The notes under the pieces were generated by a model, which was not told the DNA's origin, searched no databases, and saw only the letters and a list, made by a program, of their open reading frames with translations. Positions 1 to 9,977 of a DNA stretch of 64,000 bases are shown piece after piece. The position numbers were made by a program, and so were the translations under genes. The DNA lies in the NCBI RefSeq assembly GCF_024124765.2, contig NZ_JAMXSR020000001.1, forward strand, positions 1 to 64,000, in the 5' to 3' direction. Each line of letters begins with the position of its first letter. Position 1 is the stretch's first letter. Source of the DNA: Sphingomonas sp. H160509 (GTDB lineage: Bacteria > Pseudomonadota > Alphaproteobacteria > Sphingomonadales > Sphingomonadaceae).

Positions 1-1037
1 GCGCGGATGAACCGGCGACCGTCTATCTCTGCGACCAACCCGCGCGCCTTAATCTGTGGATCCTCGACTGCCTGGCCGATATCGTTGATCGGGCCACAGG
101 GAATGCCCACCGCAAGCAATTTCTGGATCCAATGCTCGGTCACGTTGGTAGCGAAGACTGCCTCCAGCGCTACTTGCAGATCGTCGCGATTGGCGACGCG
201 ATCGGCGGGCAGCGCGAAGCTCGGATCGTCGGCGAGATCGGGCGCGCCGATCGCCGGGCAGAACCGCTTCCATAGGCCGTTATTGTTGACCCCGATCACC
301 ATATACCCGTCCTTAGTCTTCAACGCCTCGTACGGGGCGGCGAGGCGATGACGCGACCCGCGCGGCACGGCGATCTCGCCTGTCGTGGTGTACAGGCCGG
401 TTTCCCATACCGCGTAGCCCAGCGCGGACTCCAGCAACGTCGCCTCAACCTTTTGGCCGACCCCTGTCATGTGACGGTGGTTGATGGCGGCGAGAATCCC
501 GAGCGCGCCGAACGTGCCTGCATTGAGATCGGATAGCGGTACGCCTGCCGCGACCGGCGCGGCGAGTGTGCCTGTTTCCCGACGTTCGCCGGTAAAGCTC
601 ATGATCCCGCTCATCGCCTGTGCGACAAGATCGAAGCCGCCGCGCTCACGATATGGGCCGCTATGGCCGAACCCCGAGATCGAGCAATAAATGAGGCGGG
701 GATTAATCGCCTTCAGGTCGTCATAGCCAAGGCCGAGGCGGTCGAACGCGCCGGGTCGGAAATTCTCGACGAAGATGTCGGCGGTTTCGATCAACGTGCG
801 TATCAGCGCGATGGCGCGGGGGTTGCGCAGGTCTAGCGATATCGCACGCTTGTTGCGGTTCATAAAGTCGAATGGCTTGAACGGCAGCATGTTCGTGCTG
901 CGATTGTTCTCGCCGCCGATCGGCTCGATCTTGACGACGTCCGCGCCAAGATCGGCGAGCAGCATTGCGCAATAGGCGCCAGCAATAACGTGCGTGCAAT
1001 CGATCACGCGGAGGTTTTGAAGAGCGGCTTGGGTCAC
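1..1037 (-). CDS. Class III (CaiB/BaiF-type) acyl-CoA transferase, C-terminus off the window edge
   Basis: Reading the minus strand from a GTG at 1037 gives about 345 residues with no stop, running off the left edge; a full family member is roughly 380-400 residues. The start is supported by an AGGAA ribosome-binding site about seven bases upstream. The sequence opens with a family-III N-terminus (LRVIDCTHVIAG, then LLADLGADVVKIEPIGGEN). It continues with NRNKRAISLDLRNPRA, FVENFRPGAFDRLGLGYDDL and the SISGFGHSGPYRERGGFDL block, and carries the conserved Asp region (PLSDLNAGTFGALG). Family members move CoA between organic acids in the cytoplasm; the substrate is not predictable. An enoyl-CoA hydratase gene lies 45 bases upstream on the same strand, so the two probably form an operon for activation and beta-oxidation of an acid released by the neighbouring esterases (inference). 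The family call is firm. Confidence 0.9.
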   Translation of the reverse strand, partial: MTQAALQNLRVIDCTHVIAGAYCAMLLADLGADVVKIEPIGGENNRSTNMLPFKPFDFMNRNKRAISLDLRNPRAIALIRTLIETADIFVENFRPGAFDRLGLGYDDLKAINPRLIYCSISGFGHSGPYRERGGFDLVAQAMSGIMSFTGERRETGTLAAPVAAGVPLSDLNAGTFGALGILAAINHRHMTGVGQKVEATLLESALGYAVWETGLYTTTGEIAVPRGSRHRLAAPYEALKTKDGYMVIGVNNNGLWKRFCPAIGAPDLADDPSFALPADRVANRDDLQVALEAVFATNVTEHWIQKLLAVGIPCGPINDIGQAVEDPQIKARGLVAEIDGRRFIR

Positions 1038-1082
1038 GGAATTTCCTGGTAGGGGTTGGGGAGGCGGCGCCGACGGTGTCTT

Positions 1083-1831
1083 CTATCGACGCAAGAACAC
1101 AGGATCGCGGCGCTCCACGAACGCGCGCACGCCTTCGCGATGATCTTCGCTAGCGTGCAGTTTCGGCAATTCTCCTGCCACCATCGCAGCTGCCTGTTCC
1201 GCCGTCATCGCCAGCGCGGCATCGGCGACGCGCTTGCTCGCCTCGACTGATAACGGTGCGCGCGATGCGATACGGCGGGCGAGGAGGAGCGCCTCGTCGA
1301 GCAATCGATCCTCGTCGTGAACAGCAGTAACAAGTCCCCAATGCTGAGCGGTTGCGGTATTGAAGGGGAGACCGGTTAGCAGCATTGCCTTGGCGGGGCC
1401 GAGACCGATCAGCCGCGGCAAACTGTAGGTGGACGCCATCAGCCCGACATTGACGCCCGCGCAGATGAATATCGCGGAAGGCGAGGCGATGCGGATGTCG
1501 CACGACAAGGCGAGCTCCAGCCCGCCCCGGCGCAGGCGCCGTTGATCGCCGCGATCACCGGCACCCGGCAGTTCGTTATCCCGTCCAGCATGCGCCCGAT
1601 TCGGCCAAGCTTTTCACCGCCCCCGCCGCGCGTTTTAGATCGGCACCCGCACAGAACGCCTTGCCCTGACCGGTGATCAGCAGACAGCGGATCGATGTGT
1701 CGCGCGCGACTTTGTCGAGCCCCTGTCATCAGCGCCGCGATCATCTCATCGTCCATGGCATTGCGTGGCGGGTTATCGAGGGTGATGGCGACGATATCCG
1801 CCGTTGGTGTCTCGTGTCGGACCACTCCCAT
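1083..1831 (-). CDS. Enoyl-CoA hydratase/isomerase family protein, frameshifted
   Basis: The likely start is the ATG at 1831, preceded by AAGGAGAG; it gives MGVVRHETPTADIVAITLDN, the usual crotonase opening. Three reading-frame changes are needed to recover a full crotonase of about 250 residues. They lie near 1722 (after ALMTG, continuing LDKVARDTSIRCLLITGQG), near 1625 (after FCAGADLKRA) and near 1538 (after NGACAG, continuing LELALSCDIRIASPSA). The final segment to 1083 is a normal crotonase C-terminus ending in VERRDPVFLRR. The first and third shifts fall in runs of four G. Crotonases hydrate or isomerise acyl-CoA thioesters; pairing with the downstream CoA-transferase fits acyl-CoA catabolism. 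As read the gene is broken. I favour sequencing error, but real inactivation is not excluded because three shifts occur in 200 bases. Confidence 0.75.
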
Positions 1832-1962
1832 CACTCTCTCCTTCCGTGCCGCGATGCGGCACAATGTACTATTTGGAGGCATTTCATACTAAGCGTCTGG
1901 CGTCAAACCGGGGATTGCTGGCAAGACTGTTCCTCTTGATGGCACAGATGTATCCAATTTTC

Positions 1963-1976
1963 GGCATAAAAATGCC
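1963..1976. repeat. Short inverted repeat in the echA / TonB-receptor intergenic region
   Basis: GGCAT-AAAA-ATGCC forms a 5-bp-arm hairpin just left of the palindromic element at 1978-1997, between the divergent enoyl-CoA hydratase and TonB receptor genes. It may be a second operator half or chance; no function is assigned. Confidence 0.3.
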
Positions 1977-1977
1977 A

Positions 1978-1997
1978 AAACAATCTTGACTGCTGGT
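1978..1997 (+). promoter_or_regulatory. Copy A of a 20-bp palindromic operator-like element, upstream of TonB receptor 1
   Basis: The site reads AAACAATCTTGACTGCTGGT and ends 79 bases before the receptor start codon. The identical 20 bases occur on the minus strand at 7385-7366 (21 bases match in all), and related copies flank the tetR gene (9895-9914; 10723-10704, minus). The core is CARTC-N2-GACTG, an inverted repeat of the size bound by TetR dimers. TTGACT inside the site could also serve as a -35 box. Assignment to the nearby TetR is inference. Confidence 0.55.
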
Positions 1998-2076
1998 TAG
2001 TGTAGGCGCACCTTTGGATATGGTCCGCAGAGGCTGGCAGAGGAGGGCGGCAGCGTTGCCCCCCGGAATCGAGGGG

Positions 2077-5000
2077 ATGATGATGATCGGATTTCGCTAT
2101 CGGCTGATGACCGGCATCAGTGCGTTGGTCCTGGGTGTCCCAGCGACGGCCCAGAACGTTGTCTCGACAGCAGACCAGGCAACTGCCGCCGCCGACGGGC
2201 AAGATATCGTTGTTACCGGATCCCGTATCGCGCGGCGCGATTACGTCGCTGAAAGCCCGATCACGACGATCGACCAGAAATTCGTCCAGGATACCGGCCC
2301 GGCTACGATCGAGCAGACCCTGAACTCGTTGCCCCAGTTTCAAGCATCGGCCAATGCGCAAACATCCAGCATCAGTGGGTTCGGTGCGGGCACATCCGGC
2401 GGCCGGGCAAGCGCCAATTTGCGGGGCCTCGGGCCGTCACGTACGCTGGTGCTGTTCGACGGGCGTCGGCTGCAATCGTCCGACGTGCTGGGCACTATCG
2501 ATCTCAACACCATCTCACCTGCGCTCATCTCGACCGTGGAGGTGATCACAGGTGGCGCGTCGGCGGTCTATGGCTCCGATGCCGTGGCCGGCGTGGTAAA
2601 TTTTCGCTTCAACAACCGGTTTCGTGGGCTGGAATTGCAGGCGGATGTCGGCGTTTCGGATCAGGGCGATGCGGATACGCAGAGTGCATCATTGACTTGG
2701 GGCACAGCCTTCGCGGAGGAACGCGCACGTTTGTTCGTTTCAGGTTCGTATCTTAACCGCGGCACCGCTTCGCGCAATTCGCGATCCTTCTTTGACAACC
2801 GGCTGGGCACCGCGACCCCGACCAACGGCCTAATCGTACTGGAGGGCACCAACCGCTTCGGCGGCGGATCGGCGGCGTCAATTCTGGCCTATCAACGACT
2901 TTTTTACGAACACCTACGGCACCGCCGTTCCGCCTGCTGCTAGCAGTCTCTTGGTCAATCCGGACGGCACGCTGATCGGCAATACGGGCGCCTTGAACCT
3001 GCGGCCCAACTCGATCACCGGCTATGTTGTCAGCGACACCGGCACGGTAACGCAACGCTCGCTGGAGGATACCACGCTGCAGTTGCCGCTCGAACGCTTC
3101 ACCGGCTTTGCACGCGGCGAATTTGATCTGTCGGAGGCGGTGACGCTGTATGGGCAAGTGAATTTCGCACACAGCACCTCAGACCAGCTAGCCGAGTCCG
3201 GCGCCACTCAATCCGTCGTCGATCCGATCCGCATCCGCGCCGACAATCCATTCGTCACGCCGGACCTGCGCATCGCACTCAATTCGCGGCCAAACCCGAT
3301 CGGGTCGTTGATCTATTACTTCAATACCGGCCGGATCGGCCAGCTTCGCATTCGGCAGGATTACGATGTCGGCCAGGGGCTGTTCGGCGTGAAGGGCAAG
3401 CTGGGATCGTCGCTGCGCTATGACGTATATGCAAGCTACGGCGAGACGCACCAGGACGAGGTCACGCTGAATTCGGTTAGCCGTACCCGGCTTAATGCGG
3501 TGCTGAACGGTGTCGGCGCGAACGGCGTGGCGGATGGTGGGCGATCGGTATGCGCCGGTGGGTACGATCCGTTTGCCTTTGCGCCCGTATCGCAATCCTG
3601 TTCCGATTATCTCAGCCTCGACACCACCAATCGTTATCGTTTCAACCAGACGGTAATGCAGGCCAATCTTTCCGGTAACCTGTTCGCGCTTCCGGGCGGG
3701 GCGGCGGCTTTCGCGATCGGCGCGGAATATCGCCGCAATGCCTATCGCGCCGACGTTGATCCGCGCAACGCACCCACGCCCACCGCCGTGCTAGGCGTGA
3801 CGACGTCGCCCGATGCTGTCGGTACGTCCGGCGCCCGATCGTCACGCGGCGACGTCGAGGTGCGTGAGTTGTATGGCGAGCTTGCCTTGCCGTTGCTGAA
3901 AGACACGCCGTTCTTCCACAGCCTCGATCTCAGCCTCGCCTACCGCTATTCCGACTACAACACCATTGGCGGCACGCACACCTACAAGGCTAGCGGCAAC
4001 TGGTCGCCGATCCGCGGCGCAGGCATTCGCGGTGGCTATTCGCGTGCGATCCGGGCGCCGGCACTCGGTGAATTGTTTTCTCCATCGTCAGGTGCAACGG
4101 GGGGTAATTGGCCTGGCATCGGGAGGCGGTGGCGACCCTTGCGATGCAACCGGCTCGGCACGCGCCGGCCGTGTGGCGGGTGTGGACCCTGCGCGCGTTG
4201 CCGCCCTGTGCATCGCGACAGGCGTGCCCGCGGCTTCGATCGGATCCCTATCGGTATAATGGCCGAGCGAACGCCGCACAGCGTATCGGCAACCTCGACC
4301 TTAATGAGGAGACGGCCGACAGCTATACCGTTGGGCTGGTGCTGCAACCTGCCTTCGCCAAATCGATGTTCCGGACGCTGTCCTTCTCAGTGGATTACTA
4401 TAATATCAGCTTGAAGGATGCGATCGGCTACGTCACCAGCCCGATCGCGCTCAACCAATGCTTCAATTTTGGCGGCCTGAATCCGACATACGATCCGAAC
4501 AATTTCTATTGCAAGTTGATCGCGCGTGACTCCGCGGGCGTGCTGGGAACAATCCAAGAGCCGCTGTTTAATCTGGGCGCCTACAAGACGGCCGGAATTG
4601 ATTTCCAGGCTAATGCCGCGATCGATATCGGCCGCTTAGGGACGCTGTCGCTCGACAGTTCGGTCACCTATGTGCTGGATTACAAGATACAGAACCTGGC
4701 GACGGAACCATTCAAGGATTATGCTGGGACGATCGGCAACACGCAGATCGACGGTTTCTCCGAGACGCATCCGGCGTGGAAGCATGTCACCAGCGCGACG
4801 GTCGGGGGCACCGACGGATCGCTGTCACTTCGCTGGCGCTATACCGGCAAGCAAAGTAATTCCGCCAATGTCGGCAATACGACCGGCACTGCCGCCGGCG
4901 TGCCGGCTGTCAGCTACTTTGACTTGACCGGCCGCATTCGCGCCAACGACAAATTCGAGCTGCGCGCCGGGATCACCAACCTGACCGACAAGCAGCCGCC

Positions 5001-5088
5001 CGAATTCGCTGGCCCGGCTTCCACCTCGACCTCGGCCTATGATATTATCGGGCGGCGCTTCTTTATCGGCCTGACAGCGCGATATTGA
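2077..5088 (+). CDS. TonB-dependent outer-membrane receptor 1 (three apparent frameshifts)
   Basis: The start is the ATG at 2077 after GAGGGG; the product begins MMMIGFRYRLMTGISALVLG, a signal peptide ending near PATAQ. A plug domain follows: DIVVTGSRIARRDYVAESPI, NLRGLGPSRTLVLFDGRR and VEVITGGASAVYGSDAVAGV are classic. The beta-barrel ends with the expected C-terminal aromatic strand (RRFFIGLTARY). Frames change near 2892 (SILAY to NDFFTNTYGTAV), at the six-G run near 4100 (SGATG to VIGLASGGGGDPCDATG) and near 4250 before NAAQRIGNLDLNEETADSYT. The corrected length is about 1000 residues, normal for the subfamily. It is a close paralogue of receptor 2 at 17.6-20.6 kb. Such receptors import large or scarce ligands across the outer membrane using TonB energy. 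Neighbouring esterases suggest an ester-containing ligand (inference). Confidence 0.92.
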
Positions 5089-5106
5089 TGGGGAATCACG
5101 ATATGA

Positions 5107-5570
5107 GTTATACACTTCCATGGCGCAGCATAATCGGCCGCACGGCAACGATAAGGGCGGCGACCATGATGACATCGTAGCCGGCACAGATGAGGCCGGC
5201 GAGTTCGTAGCCGGCCAGGATTGCGCTCAGCATCGTACGGGTCGACCATCGGCCAGCGTGATCGCGGGCACAATCGACCGGCCTGGGCTGGACATAGGCA
5301 GAGGTAATGAAGTCGTTGGTCTCGGGGCGGTGTGCAGTCATCGCGCCGGCAAACACAGCATCGACAACGCTGGCGCGATAGCGCGAGTCGAGAATAGCTC
5401 TCCTGGCCGTCAGACCGCCGCTGACCGTCGCGGCGTAAAGAGCGATCAAGCGTCGTGACTCCAGCCCGCTGCACGATGATCGAGACGAGCGTATCGAGCA
5501 CGTGCAGTCAAGCGAGGTCGCGGATCGGCTCCGGCACCGTCGCGCGCTGCAAGCCGACTATATAAGCGGT
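5107..5570 (-). pseudogene. Remnant of an MmgE/PrpD family gene (N-terminal half)
   Basis: The minus strand encodes pieces that align by eye with residues of the intact MmgE/PrpD protein at 16.1-17.6 kb. TVPEPIRDLA-stop-LHVLDTLVSI matches PVPAPIRELAQLHILDTLAS. After a frame change, RASVVDAVFAGAMTAH, ETNDFITSAYVQP and LSAILAGYELAGLI match the corresponding blocks. An in-frame TGA, at least one shift and loss of everything C-terminal to the ELAGLI block show genuine decay. The remnant abuts the 3' end of TonB receptor 1, on the opposite strand. It implies that a receptor plus MmgE/PrpD module was once duplicated here. It is not expected to make a functional protein. Confidence 0.7.
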
Positions 5571-5708
5571 CTGGGTATGGATGACCGCCTGTTGGCTCTG
5601 CGTCCTTGATATGCTCGGACTACGCAGCCGGCGCCGGATGGCTCAATGCGCTACCCAACGCTGCGCCGATCATCGCGGACAGGCGGGTCAACCCGGCCCC
5701 GCTTTCTG

Positions 5709-7313
5709 TCACTGCCCGCGGCTCACCGGCAGTGTCTCAAACAGGCTGCGTTCGACGGGATCGGGGTCGTCAATCAGCTTTGGCGTGACGTCGAAGATCA
5801 TCGTCGCTCGTCGCGTGGCATCGTAGCGCGGCCAGTCCGGCAGCGCCTCGGTGCGGGGATTACCGGTACGAGCGAACGCGATCCACGCATCGCTCATCAG
5901 ATCGGCGAGCCGCTGCTGATCCGGGCCCGAGCCCGAGATCGACGTCGATTTAGCAACATTGTCAAATACAAAGGCGATCTCGAGCGCGTGCGGTGTTTGC
6001 CATTTGCCGCCATCAACCGGCGTTTGCCAGTCAAGTCGATACATCCACACCGGCGCGCCGCCACCCGCCACCTTACGCTCGGCCTGGGTAATTGCGGTGC
6101 GGCGATACTGGCGTTGCGTCGAGATGCGGATGAACAGGTCGCTGGCGCTTTCGGTGGGATAGGTCGCCTTCAGCTTGGCGATGATCGCTGAAGCATCACC
6201 CCCCGCCAGAAACGGCGCGGCGCGGCGGGGCAGATCTTCCCAGCGCAGCGTGAACACGCTGGGATCGCTGCCGCCGATCAGTAACGTCGTCTCGGTGCGA
6301 TTGGTGCCAACCAGCAGTGGTACGCCGCGCGAGACGGGGGTGGCATCGGGATCGAACTGCTGGCGCGGCAGCGATCGGCCGTCAGGGACGGGGCGGAAGT
6401 TCGCGCCGCGGCTGCGCGACTTCTGCATCACCTTGACGAGATCGGCGATCGGCATCGCCGCCAGCGCATCGATCTTGGTCGGATCCAACCCGGCGGTGGC
6501 GATCAAGTCGCTCGCGATCGTCGTGCCGAATTCTGGCGAGAAACCGGCCAGCGACATCGATCCGCTCTGTCCGATCGCCTTTTGAAACAGGCCCTTTGCC
6601 GCCGGCATTGCCATCAACGTCGCGACCTTCGCCGCGCCGCCCGATTCACCGAAGATCGTCACGTTGCCGGAATCGCCGCCGATCGCCGCAGCATTGTCGT
6701 GCACCCATTGCAGCGCGCGGACGATGTCCAGGCTGCCGACGTTGCTGGAATCGGCGTAGCGCGGGTCATTGGTGATGCCGGCCAGGTGGAGATAGCCGAA
6801 CGCGTTCAGCCGGTGGTTGATCGTGACCACCACGACATCGCCGCGATTGGCGAGGCGCACGCCGTCATAACCTAAGCTCGCGCCCGACCCGGTGACGTAG
6901 CCGCCACCGTGCAGCCATACCATGATCGGCCGTTTCTTCCCGTCGCCTAGGCCTCGCGTCCAGAAGTTGAGCAACAAGCAATCCTCGCTCGCCGGGCGCT
7001 CGTTCTTCCACGAATCGAACAGGTGTGTGTCGCCGCCGGCGATCTGCGGGCATTGGTCGCCAAACTCCGTCGCAGCGATCGTCCTGGTCCAGCGCGTGGG
7101 CGGCAGCGCGGGCTGGAAGCGACGGCCGGCGGTGCTGGCGGCGTAGCGCACCCCCTTGAACACGCGCACGTCGCCTTCGCGGCTGCCGGTCACCGGGCCG
7201 TACGTCGTCTTGAGCATGGGACGATCGGCCTTTTGCGCGGTGGCGGGTGACAGCCCGGCCGCCGCCACAATGCTCAATATCGCATGTCGTAAACCCGCGC
7301 CTTGCCTAGCCAT
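5709..7313 (-). CDS. Exported type-B carboxylesterase
   Basis: The start is taken at the ATG at 7313 because AGGAG lies just upstream; an ATG at 7340 would add nine residues. The product is 534 residues. A signal peptide (MARQGAGLRHAILSIVAAAG...ATA) predicts export. Type-B esterase marks are FKGVRYA near 52, SEDCLLLN near 110, the oxyanion loop HGGG near 135 and the nucleophile elbow GESGG with Ser near 224. The family (alpha/beta hydrolase; bacterial members include fumonisin esterase and pNB esterase) hydrolyses carboxylic esters. The gene is divergent from a second esterase at 7466. The intergenic space holds an exact copy of the 20-bp element found before TonB receptor 1, so co-regulation is likely. 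The sequence is intact, with no frameshift. Substrate unknown. Confidence 0.93.
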   Translation of the reverse strand: MARQGAGLRHAILSIVAAAGLSPATAQKADRPMLKTTYGPVTGSREGDVRVFKGVRYAASTAGRRFQPALPPTRWTRTIAATEFGDQCPQIAGGDTHLFDSWKNERPASEDCLLLNFWTRGLGDGKKRPIMVWLHGGGYVTGSGASLGYDGVRLANRGDVVVVTINHRLNAFGYLHLAGITNDPRYADSSNVGSLDIVRALQWVHDNAAAIGGDSGNVTIFGESGGAAKVATLMAMPAAKGLFQKAIGQSGSMSLAGFSPEFGTTIASDLIATAGLDPTKIDALAAMPIADLVKVMQKSRSRGANFRPVPDGRSLPRQQFDPDATPVSRGVPLLVGTNRTETTLLIGGSDPSVFTLRWEDLPRRAAPFLAGGDASAIIAKLKATYPTESASDLFIRISTQRQYRRTAITQAERKVAGGGAPVWMYRLDWQTPVDGGKWQTPHALEIAFVFDNVAKSTSISGSGPDQQRLADLMSDAWIAFARTGNPRTEALPDWPRYDATRRATMIFDVTPKLIDDPDPVERSLFETLPVSRGQ

Positions 7314-7365
7314 AACCTGCTCCTGAATGTCTATCTTCATGTCGCTATAAGCTCGGCCGATAGAA

Positions 7366-7385
7366 ACCAGCAGTCAAGATTGTTT
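7366..7385 (-). promoter_or_regulatory. Copy B of the 20-bp palindromic element, between divergent esterases
   Basis: Read on the minus strand it is AAACAATCTTGACTGCTGGT, identical to copy A at 1978-1997. It lies 52 bases upstream of the esterase start at 7313 and 80 bases upstream of the divergent esterase at 7466, so one bound regulator could control both. A perfect 10-bp palindrome, CTTGATCAAG, overlaps or abuts its right side near 7385. Confidence 0.55.
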
Positions 7386-7465
7386 CTTGATCAAGCGCGC
7401 GGATTGCCGGATAAGCGACACTCGATCCCGCCCATCACGATGCGGGAAGAGCCAGGAGAGAAGAC

Positions 7466-9094
7466 ATGTCATCATTCGCGCCCACCCGTCGTTCCGCCAT
7501 CGGCTTGGGGCTAGGGGCAGGGCTGCTTGCGGCCTCTGGGCGCTTATCCGCGGCGAGCGCGATGTTCCCGGTAGTGGAGACCGCACAGGGGCGGTTGCGC
7601 GGCTATCTTTCTGGCGATGTGTTCGCGTTCAAGGGCATCCGCTACGGCGCGCCGACCGGCGGGCGCAACCGATTCATGCCGCCGCAGCCGGTGGCTAAAT
7701 GGTCCGGAATCCGCGATGCATTGGCCTATTCTGACGTCAGCCCGCAGGTGCCGGCTGATCGCCGCAGCGCGTATGGCGACCTCATCATGTTCGATCTGCA
7801 GCCTGCCGGCCCCGGCGAAGATTGCCTGGCGCTCAACCTTTGGACCCCGAGCGTCTCCCAACAGGCCAAGGCGCCGGTGATTGTGGTACTGCATGGAGGT
7901 GGTTTCTATGGTGGGTCGGGAAATGCGGTCGGCATGGACGGCGAGATGATGGCGCGCCATTCCAACAGCGTCGTGATCGCCGTCAACCATCGGCTGGGCG
8001 CGTTCGGGTTCCTACATTTAGCCGAGCAGGGCGGGACCAGCTTTGCGCGTTCCGGTGCCGCCGGCATGATGGATATCGTTGCAGCACTGCAATGGGTGCA
8101 GGAGAATGTCTCGCGTTTCGGTGGCGATCCGTCACGCGTTCTGGTCTATGGCCAGTCGGGCGGCGGAGCGAAGACCAGCGTGCTGCTCGGCATGCCATCG
8201 GCCAAAGGACTGATGCACCGCGCCGGCGTGATGAGCGGCTCGGCGTTGCGCGTAATGACCCCTGATGTCGCTACCGCGCGCGCCGCGGCGCTGATGAAGG
8301 CGCTGGAGATAGGGCCGCGCGACGTGCGCAAGTTACAGCAACTGCCTTGGCTGACGATCCTTGAAGCTCAGGCGGGTCTCGAAGCGGCGGCGCGCGCGAA
8401 GGGCGAGGCACCGGGATCGTTCGCGCCGGTGCTGGACGGCGTCGCGATCCCGCGGCACCCGTTCGATCCCGATGCGCCGCAAATTTCGGCGAATGTACCG
8501 ATGATCGTATCGACCGCGCTCGACGAACGCGCGTACCGGATGAGCGATTTCCGCATGGACGAGGTCAAACTTCTGGCGTTTGCGCGACAACGGGCGGGGG
8601 CGAAGGCAGAAGAGGTGGTCAAGATGTACCGTCGCGAGGATACCAAATCGCCCGCTTTCCTGATCGCGGCGCGGATTGACAGCGACCTGCTGTTCCGGCG
8701 CGGAGCGTTTGTGCAGGCGGAGATGAAGGCGAGGCTGGGCGCGGCACCGGTATGGACGTATCTGTGGACTTGGCCAAGCCCGGCGTTCGGCGGGCGCTTC
8801 GGTGCGGTGCATGGGATCGATGTTGCGCCAAGCCTGTATAGCGTGCGCGGCGGGCTGAACGGGCCTAATCCCAGCAGTATGAAGATGGCCGAGCGCGCCG
8901 CATCAATATGGGGCGCGTTCGCTGCGACCGGCAATCCAAACAACCCGGCGTTGCCGCACTGGCCAGCCTATGAGCAAAGCAAGCGTGCTACGCTGATCTT
9001 AGACAATGACACCCGCGTCGAGAACGACCCGCGCGCAAAATTCCGTGATTTCTGGGCGACAAACCGGCCCGCCGCCGGCGCTACGGAGGGCTGA
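7466..9094 (+). CDS. Tat-exported type-B carboxylesterase
   Basis: An intact 542-residue protein with AGGAGAG before the ATG. The N-terminus has a twin-arginine-like pattern (PTRRSAIGLGLGAGLLA) followed by an alanine-rich h-region, so export by Tat is plausible. Family marks are FKGIRYG near 55, GEDCLALNLW near 118, HGGG at about 143-146 and GQSGGG with Ser near 231. The C-terminal block WGAFAATGNPNNPALPHWPAY is typical of type-B esterases. It is paralogous to the enzymes at 5.7, 10.8 and 13.7 kb, but the copies are clearly diverged and may attack different ester bonds of one substrate (inference). It is divergently transcribed from the 5709-7313 esterase over a shared regulatory region. Confidence 0.93.
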   Translation: MSSFAPTRRSAIGLGLGAGLLAASGRLSAASAMFPVVETAQGRLRGYLSGDVFAFKGIRYGAPTGGRNRFMPPQPVAKWSGIRDALAYSDVSPQVPADRRSAYGDLIMFDLQPAGPGEDCLALNLWTPSVSQQAKAPVIVVLHGGGFYGGSGNAVGMDGEMMARHSNSVVIAVNHRLGAFGFLHLAEQGGTSFARSGAAGMMDIVAALQWVQENVSRFGGDPSRVLVYGQSGGGAKTSVLLGMPSAKGLMHRAGVMSGSALRVMTPDVATARAAALMKALEIGPRDVRKLQQLPWLTILEAQAGLEAAARAKGEAPGSFAPVLDGVAIPRHPFDPDAPQISANVPMIVSTALDERAYRMSDFRMDEVKLLAFARQRAGAKAEEVVKMYRREDTKSPAFLIAARIDSDLLFRRGAFVQAEMKARLGAAPVWTYLWTWPSPAFGGRFGAVHGIDVAPSLYSVRGGLNGPNPSSMKMAERAASIWGAFAATGNPNNPALPHWPAYEQSKRATLILDNDTRVENDPRAKFRDFWATNRPAAGATEG

Positions 9095-9106
9095 CGGCGC
9101 GGGCGG

Positions 9107-9815
9107 TTATGAGGCGCTGCGGTACCTCCCGGCACTGCCCTGCTGCGTCGGGAACTGCGTGAAGAATTCACGTTCCGCCTTGAACGGGTCGGCGATCGCG
9201 CGCGGCGGCACGTTAAACAGCATCGTCGTCCTTCGCTCGAGATCGTTGGGCGCCCACGGCGGGATGCAGGGATTGTCAGGGTTGCCGGACCGCGCAAAGG
9301 CCATCCACGTGTCCGCCATTTGCTGCGCCATAACCGCTGTGGCCCCGGTCGGCGGACCCGAGAGCGCCGCACCGGCGGACACATTGTCGAACACGAACGG
9401 CGGGTCGAGCGAGTGCGGTGTGGTGCGCCGCCAGCCCTCCGCCGGGGACCGCCACATTAGCCGGTAGGGTCATGTCCTGCTCGACGTCCTTCCGGTTGCG
9501 CGCGCCTGCGCCATCAGCGTGGAATCAAGTACGAAAGCGCGGTTCGAGGCGACGGCGAAGAACACCTCCGCCGCGGGGGCATCTTCGGCGCCTGATCGTC
9601 AAAGCCGGAAACGCCACCAAGGGCCGGAAGCGTCCGGTGCCGGCGGTGCTTTCACCATAGCGGATGTTCTTGCCCCAGGTCACGCCGTCGCGCTCAACGC
9701 CGCGTGCTGCCCCATTGCTGGTGCTGATCGTGGCCGCCACCGCCGCATGGGCAGCGGCGAGTCCGGGCACGAACAACGTCGTGTTCATGCCATCGACGAT
9801 CGTCCGTCGCTTCAC
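9107..9815 (-). pseudogene. Type-B carboxylesterase with large internal deletion
   Basis: The N-terminal part (9815 to about 9600) gives ATISTSNGAARGVERDGVTW and IRYGESTAGTGRFRPL, an esterase opening. It then jumps in another frame to the C-terminal quarter: EVFFAVASNRAFVLDSTLMA, then TTPHSLDPPFVFDNV and WMAFARSGNPDNPCIPPW. Compared with the esterase at 13.7-15.3 kb, roughly 300 central residues are gone, including the oxyanion loop and the catalytic serine. An extra frame change lies near 9460. The enzyme cannot be active. It shows that the esterase family here was once larger and is being pruned. Confidence 0.8.
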
Positions 9816-9894
9816 CTAAACCTGCGGTTCGACCATCCGCTCCCCAGATATCTTTTGGATACGCTATCTTACGCTCTGAGTAGCTCTAACATCT

Positions 9895-9914
9895 AAGCAG
9901 GCGTGACTGCATGT
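9895..9914 (+). promoter_or_regulatory. Copy C of the palindromic element, upstream of tetR
   Basis: AAGCAGGCGTGACTGCATGT matches copy A at 14 of 20 positions and keeps the CAG-N5-GACTG core. It ends 63 bases before the probable tetR start at 9978, the usual place for an autoregulatory operator. Confidence 0.45.
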
Positions 9915-9977
9915 ATTTCAACAAGGCGGCGTTGCGGCGACTTTTTGCGGCGGTTGTTCCTGTGCGATATACGATTG

